Below are positions 25,799 through 38,500 of a stretch of 64,000 nucleotides of DNA, in pieces. The first letter of the stretch is position 1. The number at the start of each line of letters is the position of its first letter. The position numbers and the translations under genes were made by a program. This stretch comes from Erigeron canadensis (taxonomy: Eukaryota; Streptophyta; Magnoliopsida; Asterales; Asteraceae). Under the pieces are notes generated by a model. It was given only the letters and a program-made list of their open reading frames with translations, was not told where the DNA came from and made no database searches. The stretch lies in assembly GCF_010389155.1 (NCBI RefSeq), contig NC_057765.1:4588001-4652000 (forward strand), written 5' to 3'.

Positions 25799-26252
25799 GA
25801 TATACCCATTGTAAAGTATCTCAGTTAATACTATTAGCATAAAATCTGCACTTTTTTTATATTGACGTAGGAGGTTAAAAACATTATAGTGCTCAACCCA
25901 TTTAGTCTTTAATTAAGTTTTAATTGTGGCTCTTTGGAGTTAAAAATTCAAACCAAGTTAACTCATTTTGCAGCAAATGCATTGAAATTGTCCTTTTTTT
26001 TTTCCTTGGCTTTAATCCTTTGCGTTTTGGCTACAGAGAGAAGATGTAAAATCACAATCTCGATGCCAGCCTTTTGATTCTTTGACAAAGGGTTTGATCA
26101 GAAATGGGTTCCGTGAGCACCACACAGATGTGCAGTTTTCAGTTGGTAGGAATCTTGGGGGTGGTTCTGTCTTAAGGTCTGGTCCGAGTGGTGGATCTAA
26201 GAAAAGGAAGATCTCTTGGCAAGATCCTGTGGCTGTAATTGTAGGAAGTTGA
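23783..26252 (+). CDS. Unknown plant protein with coiled-coil N-terminus and basic C-terminal motif
   Basis: Four exons, 23783-23896, 24515-24585, 25123-25492 and 26037-26252, encode 256 residues. Every intron is GT..AG and phases agree. Residues 1-38 include AFDPSSYEDHHMARSYKHQI; exon 2 plus the start of exon 3 (residues ~39-75, ARNNLTALKKKQLILEAEV then RFLRQRHKLLLKNK) predicts a basic coiled coil. Exon 3 has two DLNQI motifs at residues 157-161 and 180-184, reminiscent of EAR-type DLN motifs but lacking the proline. The C-terminus has GGSKKRKISWQDPVAVIVG, a likely nuclear localisation signal in a conserved tail. I recognise it as a conserved plant protein type but cannot assign a function. 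Alternative start at residue 7 (M). Confidence 0.8.
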
Positions 26253-27341
26253 TATAGAGGGCTTGCTGTCTACCAGATAGAAAGGACTTTGATAGTGGTT
26301 GTGGTTAAATACAGAATGTTTTTGTAAATATAGTTTTTATGATTTGTGAGCTATTAAAATGGAGAGACAAATGATTTTTTTTTTTTTTTGGTTGATTTCT
26401 ATACGTTGTAGTTCATTATTTTGGTAGTTCAAAATATTTGCTGCAGGTTTATATGCTATTGTTAATTGAAACTCTAGTGATAAATTTTGTTGTCCTGGAT
26501 CATATAACTTCGACTAGTAAATATTGATGACGTACTAGCAAAATTTTAAAAACAGGTTTTTGAATTATACCGAATTGGGCGTTGAGTACTGGTTCCTGGT
26601 TAGGCTGGTTTTGGACCGTACTGTAAAATGAGCCAAAACTGGAAATTGCTATTATGACTAGAAAACAATACACAACACTTACAATCTAATGATGATAATA
26701 CAACTTTTAAATTTCAAACTAACATTAAAATTTAGTCTGTTCGAAAAATTCAGTTTCATGATTGATTACGTGGCTATATATCCTGTTTGGGAGCTTTCCT
26801 AGTTTCTTACATTTATGTACTTGATGTCTCTCTCACTTTGTAAGATGCAAAACTTTTGATAGCCGGATGGATCGTATGGATTGGAATCATTGATCTAATG
26901 TCATCCTTGTTCAACCCGATCAATTGCAAACTGTTTAGTTGACTCTCATCCTTGGCTATGCAAAAAAACAAACTTGAATGGATTACTAGTTGAACTAAGA
27001 GTATCTCCAAAGATAAAAAGTTTCTGAAGACTTTTTTTTTTGTTTCGGTCATCTCATAAATCCATTAACTTCAACCTTTATAAAAAGTCACCTATTCCAA
27101 TTGTAGCTTTTTCAAAAACATCTTTTGATTAAATAGGCCTCGATTTGAAAAAATCTTTTGCTCAATAGCTTGAGTTCATTGGGTGTGCGTAAATAGCTTG
27201 AGTTCATTGGGTGTGCGTAAGGTGGATAATGTCAATGAAAGAGAAACTGCTTCGGAAAAAAAATACGAATGTATCAAAAGACGGTGTATGGAAAAGATGT
27301 GTTGTTTAGAAATTGTAAAATAATATAAATAACTCTACAAG
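26253..27341. other. Intergenic region with a short perfect tandem duplication
   Basis: Starts with the 3' UTR of the preceding gene. No further gene is supported. A 28-bp unit (AATAGCTTGAGTTCATTGGG, then TGTGCGTA) is repeated twice without a mismatch at 27164-27219. Confidence 0.55.
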
Positions 27342-27350
27342 GGTTGTTAT

Positions 27351-27776
27351 CAGTGTTGTCAAAGGCGCTCGCCTGGTCCGCCTAGGCACAGTGCGACGGC
27401 GAGGCACACCTAGGCCGCTTGAAAACCTAGGCACGGGCGTACATGCAAATCAGGCGTTCAAAAACCTAATCTTATCCGGTCAAACAACGGTCAACGGTCA
27501 AAGTTGACCGGATCTGCCTCACAACAGGTCTGGAAATCGGATCTTGTGGCCAGAGAGGGTGGTGGTGGTGGTGGATGGTCGCCGGTCATCGATGATGGTG
27601 ACTGTTGTGGATAATGTGGTTGTTAGGGTTTGAATGTGAGAGATGGAACAAGGAAGAGGGATACTAGAATAAAGAGAGTGAGAGAGAGAGAGAGTGACAA
27701 ACAACTGTTTTTTTTCTTGGAAATAGCAGTACTGTTATTTTTTTTTCTTTGGACGTGTATCGGGCAACTTGTTTTC

Positions 27777-27818
<42 letters not shown>

Positions 27819-27896
27819 TTAACAGAGTACATAAACAACTAGATATTGCTATTTATTACCCTCTTCTACACTTTACAACCACTCTTTGACCTTTCA

Positions 27897-27927
<31 letters not shown>

Positions 27928-28191
27928 TTAATAAATTATTATACCAAAATCCCACTGAAATTTCGGTCATTGGTAACATAGGTTTAAACAATTTGTGTAA
28001 AACTTTTTGGTTGAATGCATTATAGGTTATTTAGATGGTATTTAGTAATTTGAAAGACATTTGGTTCGTTTTTTACTTTAGTGTGCCTTTTTTTCTTTTT
28101 TTTTTTCGGGCGTGCGCTTTTTTTGCGCCTCTCGCCTTTGCCTCATTTAGGGTCTTTGTGCTTTGAGTTCTCTGTCGCTTTTGACAACTAT
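27351..28191. mobile_element. Non-autonomous MULE-like element, family U copy 1
   Basis: 841 bp with inverted ends CAGTGTTGTCAAAGGCG and, at the right read in reverse, ATAGTTGTCAAAAGCG. Subterminal GCCTAGGCGC-type blocks point inwards from both sides. A perfect 9-bp target duplication GGTTGTTAT lies at 27342-27350 and 28192-28200, typical of Mutator-like elements. The interior holds two ATT microsatellites (27781-27819 and 27898-27927) but no transposase. Two relatives lie at 47740 and 50474. Confidence 0.85.
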
Positions 28192-28528
28192 GGTTGTTAT
28201 GTTGGTATAAAATGTTTTAATACCAAAGTGAAATCTTAGAGAAAAAAATAAATTTTGAAGAAATTTGTTTTTTTTTTTAAGTTTGACGCGGTACAAAAGT
28301 TTTTTTTTTTTTTTTTTTTCAAAAGCTTGACAATGAGTGGTTGTTTTGAAACATTCATGTTGTGTAAGGACTAAATTTGGAAACACAGATTTAAAAGATG
28401 GCCCTTTTCTACAACTTCAATATTTTTATTGCTACATGAGTGGTGATCTTCACATTTTTCAATCTATCATTGATCCATTTCTGATAAACAAAAAACTAAA
28501 ATAAAATAAATTTCTGAACAAAAAAAAA

Positions 28529-28821
28529 ATGACATCATGCTGTGTTCTTCTTTGCGAGATCCTACTTTCCATATTATTACCTCCACTGGGTGTTTGTCTG
28601 CGTTACGGTTGTTGCACTGTAAGTATTGTTTTCATTATATGCACACCAACTGTTTGTTTAAATGTCTGACTGACATTTTTTGTTTGTTCCAGGTTGAATT
28701 CTTTATATGTTTGGTGTTGACTATTCTGGGTTATCTTCCTGGAATAATTTACGCTCTCTATGCTATCCTTTGTGTCAACCCAGATCAGTATTATGGTGAC
28801 CGATATGTCAGGCTTGCTTAA
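28529..28821 (+). CDS. RCI2: RCI2/PMP3 (UPF0057) small membrane protein, copy A
   Basis: Two exons, 28529-28618 and 28693-28821, encode 72 residues. The 74-bp intron falls after GCCT (phase 0). The family signature is complete: CEILLSILLPPLGVCL, GCCTVEFFICLVLTILGYLP and GIIYALYAI, giving two transmembrane helices, with a short polar tail NPDQYYGDRYVRLA. PMP3/RCI2 proteins are plasma-membrane proteolipids induced by cold and salt that influence membrane potential and ion uptake. Length is slightly above the basic 52-54 residue form and matches the longer-tailed plant members. A close paralogue sits 17.7 kb downstream in the same orientation, and the introns themselves are nearly identical, so both came from a recent segmental duplication. 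Confidence 0.93.
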
Positions 28822-30098
28822 CATATGGTTTAATGGTCTTTGTTTTTTTTTTATGTGAAGTTGTGTGATCTGTTTGTGATCATGTTTGGTTTAGTTTCCC
28901 TATGTTGGAGGGAGGCGATGCCGCGCAAAACACGTTTATGGTTTATACAGTTGTACATTGTCTGGTGTATTATTCGTATTTGTTGTTAATGGTTAAGATT
29001 TATAATCTACATATGTCTCATTCCTATGTTTAATGATGTTATGTGTTTATTTATGAATGTATTGTAGTTTGATCATTGAAGTAGTAGTTGCTTGCTATTG
29101 TGACATGATCTATTAGTTTTTGTGAAAAAGTTTTGAACTTGATTATCTATTATGAAAATTATATCTTGTTATGGTGATTCAAGATTGGGAATGCACATGA
29201 AACAATATGTTGTCATTACGAATAACTTTTAATTTAATTAAGTTCATAAACAGATCCTTGGACGCCCTCTCATCCTATAAGATGTCGTGACTAATTATAT
29301 GTTTTACGCAGTTCCACATTGTTTGGTATGCTTTTGCATTTGTTGTATGACTAGATAGAGTTGTTAGCATATCGTGTTCCTATAAAGATTGTGCGAAAGG
29401 TTACTCTGCTGTCCATTTCTCTGCTTGGACCACTTCTTTCGGTTATCAAGCAAATTCAAGTCTCCCGTGTATTCTTTAATGATTGAAAGATGTCTTTGAT
29501 GTCCAATTACAGTGTAAGAAGTATACTTGAAAATTGAAATTATGTGAAAGTTATCAGCTGTGACAATTTCTGCAACAGATTTCATGTTGATTGATAGCTT
29601 TCAGCTCTGTATCTGCTCTTGATATAATTTAGATGATCTTTAGTGTATGAATTTGAAGGTCAGCTTTTTTACGTCTTTCTGGTGATTGGAGAAACATCTC
29701 TTTATGGTTTATGAATATGGTCATTGAAGGGTATGAAAGCTTTGGTGTGAATCAGACAACCAAGGCCATTTATATATGCAGAAAGATAAGTATATATGCA
29801 GTAGCAAAAAGCAATGGAGGTATACATTGATCTATCAAATTGCAATGTGCAAGTATGTGACCAATCTTGTTTAGTTTTGAATCGGGGTTTGTTCTTTAAA
29901 CTTCAAGATAGGTACATGAAATTGCTGGTTTTCATTGTGAAATGTAATATCAGATTGTGAATCTGAGAGTTTCGATAGTTTAGCTTGGTTATCCTATATG
30001 TTTTTTTTTTTTTTTTTTTAATATATATCATGTGGATCAGTTTTGTTTTTTTTTAGAAATCTGGTGGGTAATATAGCAATGAAAATGATTTATCCTCT

Positions 30099-30252
30099 TA
30101 AAAAACTAGCCTAAAAATCCTCCTAATACCTTTAGATAGTGACATGTGGATACCACTAATTCTCTTTCCTAATCTCACTCCCTAATTTTTTCACATGTCC
30201 TCATCTATAGCGGTTATTGGTTCTGGACACATCAATAGCAAGCTAGTTTTTT
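30099..30252. mobile_element. Short MITE
   Basis: Inverted ends TTAAAAAACTAGCCTA and (right, reversed) CACAAAAAACTAGCTTG enclose ~120 bp of non-coding DNA. No target duplication established. Confidence 0.45.
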
Positions 30253-30404
30253 GTGTATAGTTTTTCTTGTATCTACGAATATTGATTCTGTAGAATGCTT
30301 GGTGTATCAGTTGCATTTACAGTACTTCTTTATACAAAAAACTAGCTATGAATCTACTAGCTTCATAGTATGTTGTTGCTAGTCAAATTCATCTGAATTA
30401 AAAA

Positions 30405-30979
30405 AAAGATAAGTATCTGGTAATGAATAAACTATACACGAATGTTTATGTTGTGTAATGAACTACTTGGATGTTTATTGTATGTAATGAATTTTCAAAT
30501 CCAGGTTATGGGATGTATCTAACTAATAAAAAACTTAGGGATTAGTATTTCAGAATGCAGTCAACTTTACACGAATTGTCATAGTGTATATTAAACTTTA
30601 ATCATGTGCATTGTATGTAATGAACTTTCAAATCTTGTGCATTATATGTATTCGACCAATAAAAAACCTTACAAGTGACAACCTATATGGTTGCATGTAT
30701 ACACGACTACATACAATGCACAAGATTTAAAAGTCCATTACATACAATGTACATGATTGAAGTTCGATACATATTATGACAATTCATATAAAGTTGCTTA
30801 CATTCCAATGTATTAATCCCAAAAACTTACAAGTGGTAGCTTATGTGGTTGCCACATATATCTAGATATACCAATAACCAAGATTTGAAAGTTCATTGTA
30901 TACAATAAACATTCAAGTAGTTCATTACACAAAAGAAACATTTCTGTAGAGTTCATTACATTTCTAGGTATTTATCCCT
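30405..30979. mobile_element. Fold-back MITE carrying a nested MITE
   Basis: The outer arms are inverted copies: left TGTGTAATGAACTACTTGGA followed by TGTTTATTGTATG, right the reverse complement of TGTGTAATGAACTACTTGAA followed by TGTTTATTGTATA. The middle is occupied by a complete second element at 30538-30820, so the outer element is older. Outer boundaries are approximate. Confidence 0.6.
30538..30820. mobile_element. MITE nested in another MITE
   Basis: 283 bp with inverted ends GGGATTAGTATTTCAGAATG and (right, reversed) GGGATTAATACATTGGAATG, and inverted arms that continue inwards for over 100 bases. A perfect 9-bp target duplication AAAAACTTA lies at 30529-30537 and 30821-30829. Confidence 0.8.
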
Positions 30980-32290
30980 TATTTAATTGATTTATTTTGT
31001 ATGTGGAATTTGGCAGGTTCCGCCACTTGTCAAGATAACGGATATTTATAGATGTTCATGTGACTTATTTTATTAACAAATCTTTAGATTTAGAAAGTTG
31101 ATCCTAGACTTCACCTGAAGATGTTTTCGATGTCGTAAGATTAAATGAAAAATCAAATGTTGATGAATTTCGCTTATTGCAATCAAATTAATGTGATAAC
31201 GGGGTCAAAAGCTTTATAATTAGGATCCTAGACATGGACAAAGACACATTGGAGTTGAAAATGATTGATAAATCTAAAACATGAACCTAAATATATGTCT
31301 AATGCTTTAGATGTTTGACATATGTCACATGAATTTTCTCTCTTTTAATCTTTACCACTTATCATGTAAGGTGCCATCATCTTATTATTAGGCATATCTT
31401 TAGGCATATCGATTATTTCTATTAATCATTATCCAATTTTTATTTAAGCGTATATTTATAGTTTTATCCTTGAGGGATTTTTAAAAAGAAAAAATACATA
31501 CAAATATCATATTTGTTGTCATAAGTTTTTATTGAAAGTCATTAATCTTATAAACATTAGTTTGAGTTTTTTTAATTTTTAATAAAAAAAATTAAAGAAA
31601 TTGTTTTCTTTTTGTTTCGGTAAACATGTAATACAAAATAATATAGTGTAAAGTTATTATCCTTTTAAATTATTACGGAGTATAATATATATATTTATTA
31701 TAAATAATTAATAATTATATCACGAAAGTTAGGTAAGAAAGATATTTACAGACTAACTATTTTATAAAATATAGTATATTATTGATTTCGATGAACTTGT
31801 ATTATGTTGTTTAATATACGCAACTTATTAGCGACCACATGTTTCAAAATTGAAAAGACCGACGTATGTGTTAAGGACAGACATTTTTATAATCGGCATT
31901 CAAATAAGCTAAACTCGACTTTGTTGGCACTGATTTTTAATAATTTGACTAAACCTGACGTAACCCATTTTATATTCTCCAGTTATGGCCCGATATTTTA
32001 TTTACATTTCAGGATACAACTACTCTGATTGATAAATATGACATATAACTTTTAGATTTACCCCCTCGCATTCCCTGACCTAGATGAACTCTTTATAAAT
32101 TACAGTTGGTAAACAGTAGCCATCATATGTAAGACTGTAAGTTGTGGATGCAGAATACGGGTTGTGCACCTTTTTTTCTCCCCTATTATAAAGCAACAAT
32201 CTACTAGGCAACTTGACGATTGTTAGATAAAAATGTCAAAAAGTAATAATTTTTGGGGGCCTTGTCTTACTCCCACATAATGGTGTAAAC

Positions 32291-32408
32291 AATGTGGGAC
32301 TAGCCCACTTAGTAGAGGTTTATGCTTCTTGGGGAGAAGACCAAGGTTCAAACCTTGATATAGGAGTATTTTTGGTGTAATAATTTGCTGTTAAAAATAA
32401 ATAAATAA
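32291..32408 (+). mobile_element. tRNA-derived SINE with 14-bp target duplication
   Basis: 118 bp. Box-A-like GACTAGCCCACTTAGTAGAG is followed by box B GGTTCAAACCTT at the normal spacing, and the 3' end is an A-rich tail (AAAAATAAATAAATA). A perfect 14-bp direct repeat ATAATGGTGTAAAC flanks it (32277-32290 and 32409-32422). The corresponding site beside the second TNL copy (about 54590-54620, CCCACGTAGTGTAAGCTATT) is empty, confirming the insertion and its boundaries. Confidence 0.85.
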
Positions 32409-32560
32409 ATAATGGTGTAAACTATTCAACATCATCCACATAATTATTTCAGTTTAAACTTTAAATCTAGTACCCCGAATTCTAAAAAAGAAATACACGA
32501 TAAAACAACAGTTCTTTGGCGCATATCATGGCGGGTAGAGTAATTGCACTCCGGATGCTG

Positions 32561-35500
32561 TTAGCAGGGTTCAACAACTAGTAACTCTGCGAAATTCCCT
32601 AATTCCCTGACTTGGAGAACCACTGCTATAGGATCCATTTGTCCGATGATAGTCAGTATCCAAATTTGCACATCATAGTCTATCGATTCAACGCCTGAAA
32701 TAGTAGATATTGCCCTCAACACCTTCTTTTTTTGACTGTCAGTACCGAAGATCACCCTCAGCACAATTTTCTGAAATACAGACAAAAAACTGTTTGCATA
32801 GGTATACACACATCCACAAAAGAACAAGGTGATGATTCCATCTGACAACTATAAACTTAAAATTATAATGAATGGTAATTTACTAATTTGATGAAATTGA
32901 TTGGCATGAGGCTAACTGATGCAAAAACGTAGAGTATTTACAATGTTACATACCACTTTGTTGAGGGTGCCTCTGCCTCTAAATGTACTCAGCTCCGTGA
33001 ATGATACAGCCAAGTCATGTGACTGGCGACATTTTTTCCATCCTTGCAATTCTGTATGATATTAGCAATAATTAGAAACTATCACTACTTGTAGGCTTAA
33101 CTAGAAACAGCTCAAAGAGAAGCTTACTTTTAAAATTAACAGTACCACCAACTAAAAATGTTAACCAATCAGGGCTCATTGACTTGAGAAGATCACGCCG
33201 GCAAAGATAGTACACCCCTTTGGTCAGCTCAAATTGGGATAGATCTCCTCCAATCACTTCTTCTCCTTTTGCAATTTTTTCTGAATCTTTTTCTCCCGTG
33301 AATTCACAATCCACATACACAAGGCCGGCACTGCACCTGCTTACGATCAAATTATTCCCCACAACGATAGACACTTGTACTTCATCACCAGGCTCTAATA
33401 AGTTTCCAATTGGCCAATAGCTCAACCACAATGCATCTCTATCAGTTCTGGCTTTGCAAAAGACAACAGGGTTGTATATCCAAGTAAGACCCTTATTTAT
33501 GTTGCTAACTTTGGCAAACAAAACACACTCATCTTGATCTTCATTCTCAAGTAGTGAATAGTATCCACAATACACATTTAATCCTTGGATCTTAGGACAG
33601 AAAGGCACTTGGAAGGATAAGAAGGGGGATGCTGACGTATACTCTGGCATTATGATTTGATTGATTTCATCTTCTTCTTGCCATAGATATGTGCTCATTA
33701 TACCATATTCGTACAACATCTACGCCACAAAAGTTGTGCATATGTTATTCTTAATTACTTGGATCAAGGGAGGTAATGCATTTTAGAGAAAGAGAGAGAG
33801 AACCTGAATATGTTCCTGTCGACCTTTGATAATCTCATCACCGACCAGCTCTACCGTATGATCTTGAAAGGCCCTGATCCAATTCATATGTCCGAGCTCT
33901 GCTTCACCAATATTTTTTATAAAAACTAATTTGAACAGTCCTTGAATTTCACAAAGCTCAATACAGCGACTATATCCAAATTCCCGCAGTTTGAAATGTG
34001 CTGATTGGAATGTTATTTTTTTAAGTGATTCACAAGAATGTGTATACAACTCTTCTAGAGTTCTTGGAAGATATAAAAGGGACTTGAGACAGCGACAAGA
34101 CGTCAAGTTGAGTACCCGGAGCATCTTAAGATCAATGTTGTTGGGCAGGAAGTTAAATAGATTATTGCCTAAATTTATGTAGAAGAATGGTTGGCCACTA
34201 AAAACCACATGAAAATTATTAAGTTTCTCTAGGTCAACGTTATTGAGAAACAAAAACTGTAAAGAGTGTGGTAAGATAAACGACTGTTGCTCTGTAACCT
34301 TCAACAGATTCTTACACCCTGTCAAGTCCAATAAAGCAAGACGCTCAAGGCCTGCAATGGTTTTACTAATATGAGTTAGACTGGTACAATCCCAGAGGAT
34401 CAAAGTCTCCAGATTTGGCACACGATTGAGATTGCGGATACTGGCAAGATACAAACAGTTTCTAAAATTAAGAGTCTTGAGCGAATTAAGAACCTATTCC
34501 AAGAATAAAAAACTTAATTAAACATTTTATATTTATTTAAGCGAAGACATTTTTAATATTGAAAATTAAAAGATCAAGTAAAAGCAGACAATTGATTTCC
34601 TACCTCTGGTATTTCAAACTCTTCTAACTTTCCATAACTCAAATCGATGGCCACCAAGCTACCCATCAATAAGTCAGAAGGTATCGTTTTCAAATGACAT
34701 GCGTGCCAGCACAACCAAGTCAATTCTGGAAAACTCTTGTAGGATCCGGTGAGTTCCACATATTTGAGTTGGAGGAACTTTAGCTTGTCCATGTTTGCAA
34801 ACGAATCTGTTTGAAGGGCCTGTCGTTACAATTTTATGTGCATTTTGTGAAAAGATTTACAAGATCTACTAAGATAATCTTAATAACTATTGTTATAAAT
34901 AATACACAATGATTTACTTCCTTGGGCTTACCTCTGATGCCATCCCTTGATCAATGTTTCGCATGTCAAGTGCTAGACCTTCAATTGTTTGGGAACCCTG
35001 ATTGAGAGACAGCACAGTGACAGAAACTTGTAGAAATTAGAGGTTATCAAAATAAAAGCACGCTTAAGGATGCACATAAGAAGCACCTTACCTCTCCTTT
35101 AACCAACACGTGATAAGAATCGTCTTGACAGACTCTACTACGTTTTGCTGGATCTTTTGACTCTTCTTTTACGATCGTTCTGCCCATCTCTTGAAGCAGT
35201 TGATGCATCATCAGTTTCTTACTAGGTGAGATGGTTAGAAGGCATCTGTCATTGAGTACATTGATCCCAGCCCGTGCATGCCAGTCATGTTCCAGAATTT
35301 GTACCACATCATCCTCATATTCGCCAACAAAGAAAAAAGCAATATGCAGGAACAGTTCCCTGTCTCTGAAATGTGGCAAGGAGTCATAGCTCGTTTTTAG
35401 TATACCTAAAATGTTGTTATGAAGATCTCCCTTAGATGATTTTATAAACCTTATTCTACTTATCCAGTGGTTTCTTGATCTTTCCACATCTCCAGCACTA

Positions 35501-38500
35501 ACAGTCAAAGAAGAACCGAGTACTTTGAGAGCTAGTGGGTTTCCTGCACAATACTGTGCTAACTGCACTGCAAGATCCTTGAATTCTTCCAAAGGAACTG
35601 TGGATCCAAAGGCATGAAAACTTAAAAGCTCTAATGATTCATGATCATTTAGCAACTTAAGTTTGTACACCTTGCACTTGCAGGATATGGATCCAAACCA
35701 TGTTCGTATATCGAGACTTCTAGTAGTTATTATGATCTTGATTTTTGTATGCAAAGTCTTTGTTCCAACTAGAGCCCCTATTTGGTCTTTGTCATCAATG
35801 TCATCAAGAACAATAAGTACCTTCTTCACTTGCATGGCATCCTCAATCTTTCTTGTGAGCTCAGGACGACTAAAACTTGTATCATTTTTGAGCCCTGAAA
35901 TGTCTGCAAGCAGTTGTTTCTGTAGCCCAAGTAAACCATTAGGTTGTTTGTTGTGCTTCCCGATTTCCATAAGGAAACTGCTGCTTTCAAAGTTCAGCTT
36001 GTTAGAGTTATAAATGTATTGGGCCAGCGTTGTTTTACCGATGCCTCCCATGCCACAAATCGCTAGAGCTTCAGCACTAGGTCGGTCAGTTCTCAACCAG
36101 AAATTGATATGTTTAGCTCGAGTTTCCATTCCAGTTAAATGGGCTGGGGTACTTAGTTGTTTCAAATCTAGCTTATCGTGAACTGTACGGATAATATCTT
36201 GGATAAGCTTTGTTTCGGACCTAGAACAAAGTACAATGAGCACTATAAGAGCAATAAATGTAAACTTCATATGAGATCAACTACTTATGTTATAGTACAT
36301 TACACTACAAGAGAATATATAATTTCATTTTCATTTATTTTTAACACAAAAAAAGTTAAACTTTCGGAGACTACATTGCCGTCTCCAAATGTTTTTCAGA
36401 AATTATTTGACTTTTTTTTTGTTGCCTAAGTGAAAAAATTTTCCCTCCAAACCTTTGGAGACGACAATCCCCAAAATATTTTTTTTTGCTTCCCACCAAA
36501 TGGAATAAATTTTCCGCCAAACATTTGGAGACGACATTGTCGTCTCTAAAAATATTTCCCGAAAATTTTTTCATTTTTCCTTTCCCTCCATATTAAAAAC
36601 GATTCCCTCCAAACTTTTGGAAATGACATTGTCGCCAATATTTGTGATGAATCATATTGATGTTAATGCTTGTATTTTTCTTTCAATGATGTATTAAATG
36701 GAAACATTCATGCTTGTTTTAACCGTGTGATGATTCTTTCAAACATTGATGCTTGTTTTGGGTGTATGTCCATAAACGTGTATTTTTTCTACAGATGGCA
36801 GGATTGGCACATATGTCACAGGGAGGAGATTGCGGCAGCAATCCTCCGAATGGTGGTGGTTTCACAACTACCAGTTGCATGCCAGGCGAGCGGTATGACA
36901 AATTATTCTATATTTATATACATACTTTTATACTTATACAATTTTACTTTTTATGGTTAACCTATCTAGATGGCACGGGTTCATAAAGTTTAGGACATGC
37001 ATCAGATGCATTTTAGTCACGCTCGCGTGCCAACAAAGATTGTCGTGTTAAGCAAAAAATCATTGTACGCCATGGTCGAAATAACATGGCTCATATAAGA
37101 TTCAAGAATGTAAATTTTATCTTTGAAGTATGGTTGTAACATAGACCCGTATGAAAAACTAACTATATTAACTTTATATTAATTTCATGTGTTTATAGTG
37201 GGCATCACCAATTGCCAAGTAATTAGTTATGCATAATGTATCAACAAACATATACATTCCCATAGAACATATAACATTCCCCACACTCCCCTAATTACTA
37301 TTGTGTTGTAACTATGCAGAACAAAGAAGCATGTCAGCTTGATTGATTTTGACAGTGTGACGGAAGTTCTTGGAGACCGTTGTGGTTGGTGTCTTAGAAT
37401 AGGCCAAAAGTTGCCCAAATCTGGATATATATCTTCGTTAAGTGATGAGCAATAATTATATAGACTTTTACCGCACTAGCTTTGGCCATTTTATAGTCTT
37501 TTGAGTGAACTTATGATACTTAATGGCACATATATGTGATTCCAGGTTCATTGCTCGTGGCATGAAGGAAAACGTCAAGAAATGGTGATAAAGGACTAAA
37601 AGGAAGATAAATGATGGTTCGATGAAGATTCGGGTCGAGATTCAAGACTTAAGATGAAGGAACTTGTGTTAACATGAAGCCTATGACCACGTGTTAGTAT
37701 TTTGGGCATAACTTCTTCATACGGACTCCGTTCGGACGAGTAAGCTATCTACGGAAAGGCAAGAGAAAGATCTACAACTTTCGTGTTGAACCTGAAGCCT
37801 CCAGCGCCGCTCATTTTTCTCTAGCGCCGCTGGAAGTCATCATGAAGCTCACCAGCGCCGCTGGGTACATCACCAGCGCCGCTGGAGTGATCCTGAAGCA
37901 TACCAGCGCCGCTGGAACCTCATGAGCGCCGCTCCCACTCCACCAGCGCCGCTGGGACTTCTGCCTGCGCCGCTCCCAAGGTTAGTTCAGCTAGGGTTTA
38001 TCCGAAAACCTATAAATACCCCTCTAATACCCTAGGGCCGTAACACACACATTCCAGTCGACTTTGGAGCTGCTTTTAAGGTATTTTCATCAGATCAAAA
38101 CCATTGCAACACCCCCATAACACCCACATCATCCATAATCATTCATAATCATTCCAACCATCATTCCACTCATGCATCAATGATTTTCTCAATCAACCAT
38201 TGAAGATTTGAAGATGGAGATGTCCGGCTAAACCTCTCGTTATCTCTCCCGGTGAATGATTCTTGTTTAACTATGTTTAACAAACTCTTTATTTATTTGT
38301 ATGAACATTGATTCTTTGTTGGTGATTTATGCAAGTACTGAATATTTGTTCATTTAAGTTGTTATTGGCTTATCTTAAGACAGTCTATTGCGAGTCAACA
38401 ATTTGTGCCGAGTCCAACTAGATTAGAGATTAAGACAAGTTGTGTGGTAAACATAGGTTGTGCCCAAAATAGTTCATTTCAACTTAACAAATTATGTCTA

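Larger units (their letters stand above)
28822..32560. other. Intergenic region between RCI2-A and the TNL
   Basis: No gene is supported. It contains MITEs (30099-30252, 30405-30979 with 30538-30820 inside it) and the SINE at 32291-32408. Parts are homologous to unit B: ~31018-31150 matches 53370-53490, and ~32160-32450 matches 54470-54640. Confidence 0.55.

Noticed and set aside
27623..27842. Overlapping 70-codon frames on both strands with poly-Ile
   Set aside because: Created by the ATT microsatellite inside the MULE-like element.
29364..29585. 73-codon minus-strand frame in the RCI2-A to TNL interval
   Set aside because: No domain or splice signals; no counterpart noticed in unit B.
33220..36013. 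Plus-strand frames of 60-116 codons opposite the TNL exons
   Set aside because: Antisense shadows of the TNL coding sequence.
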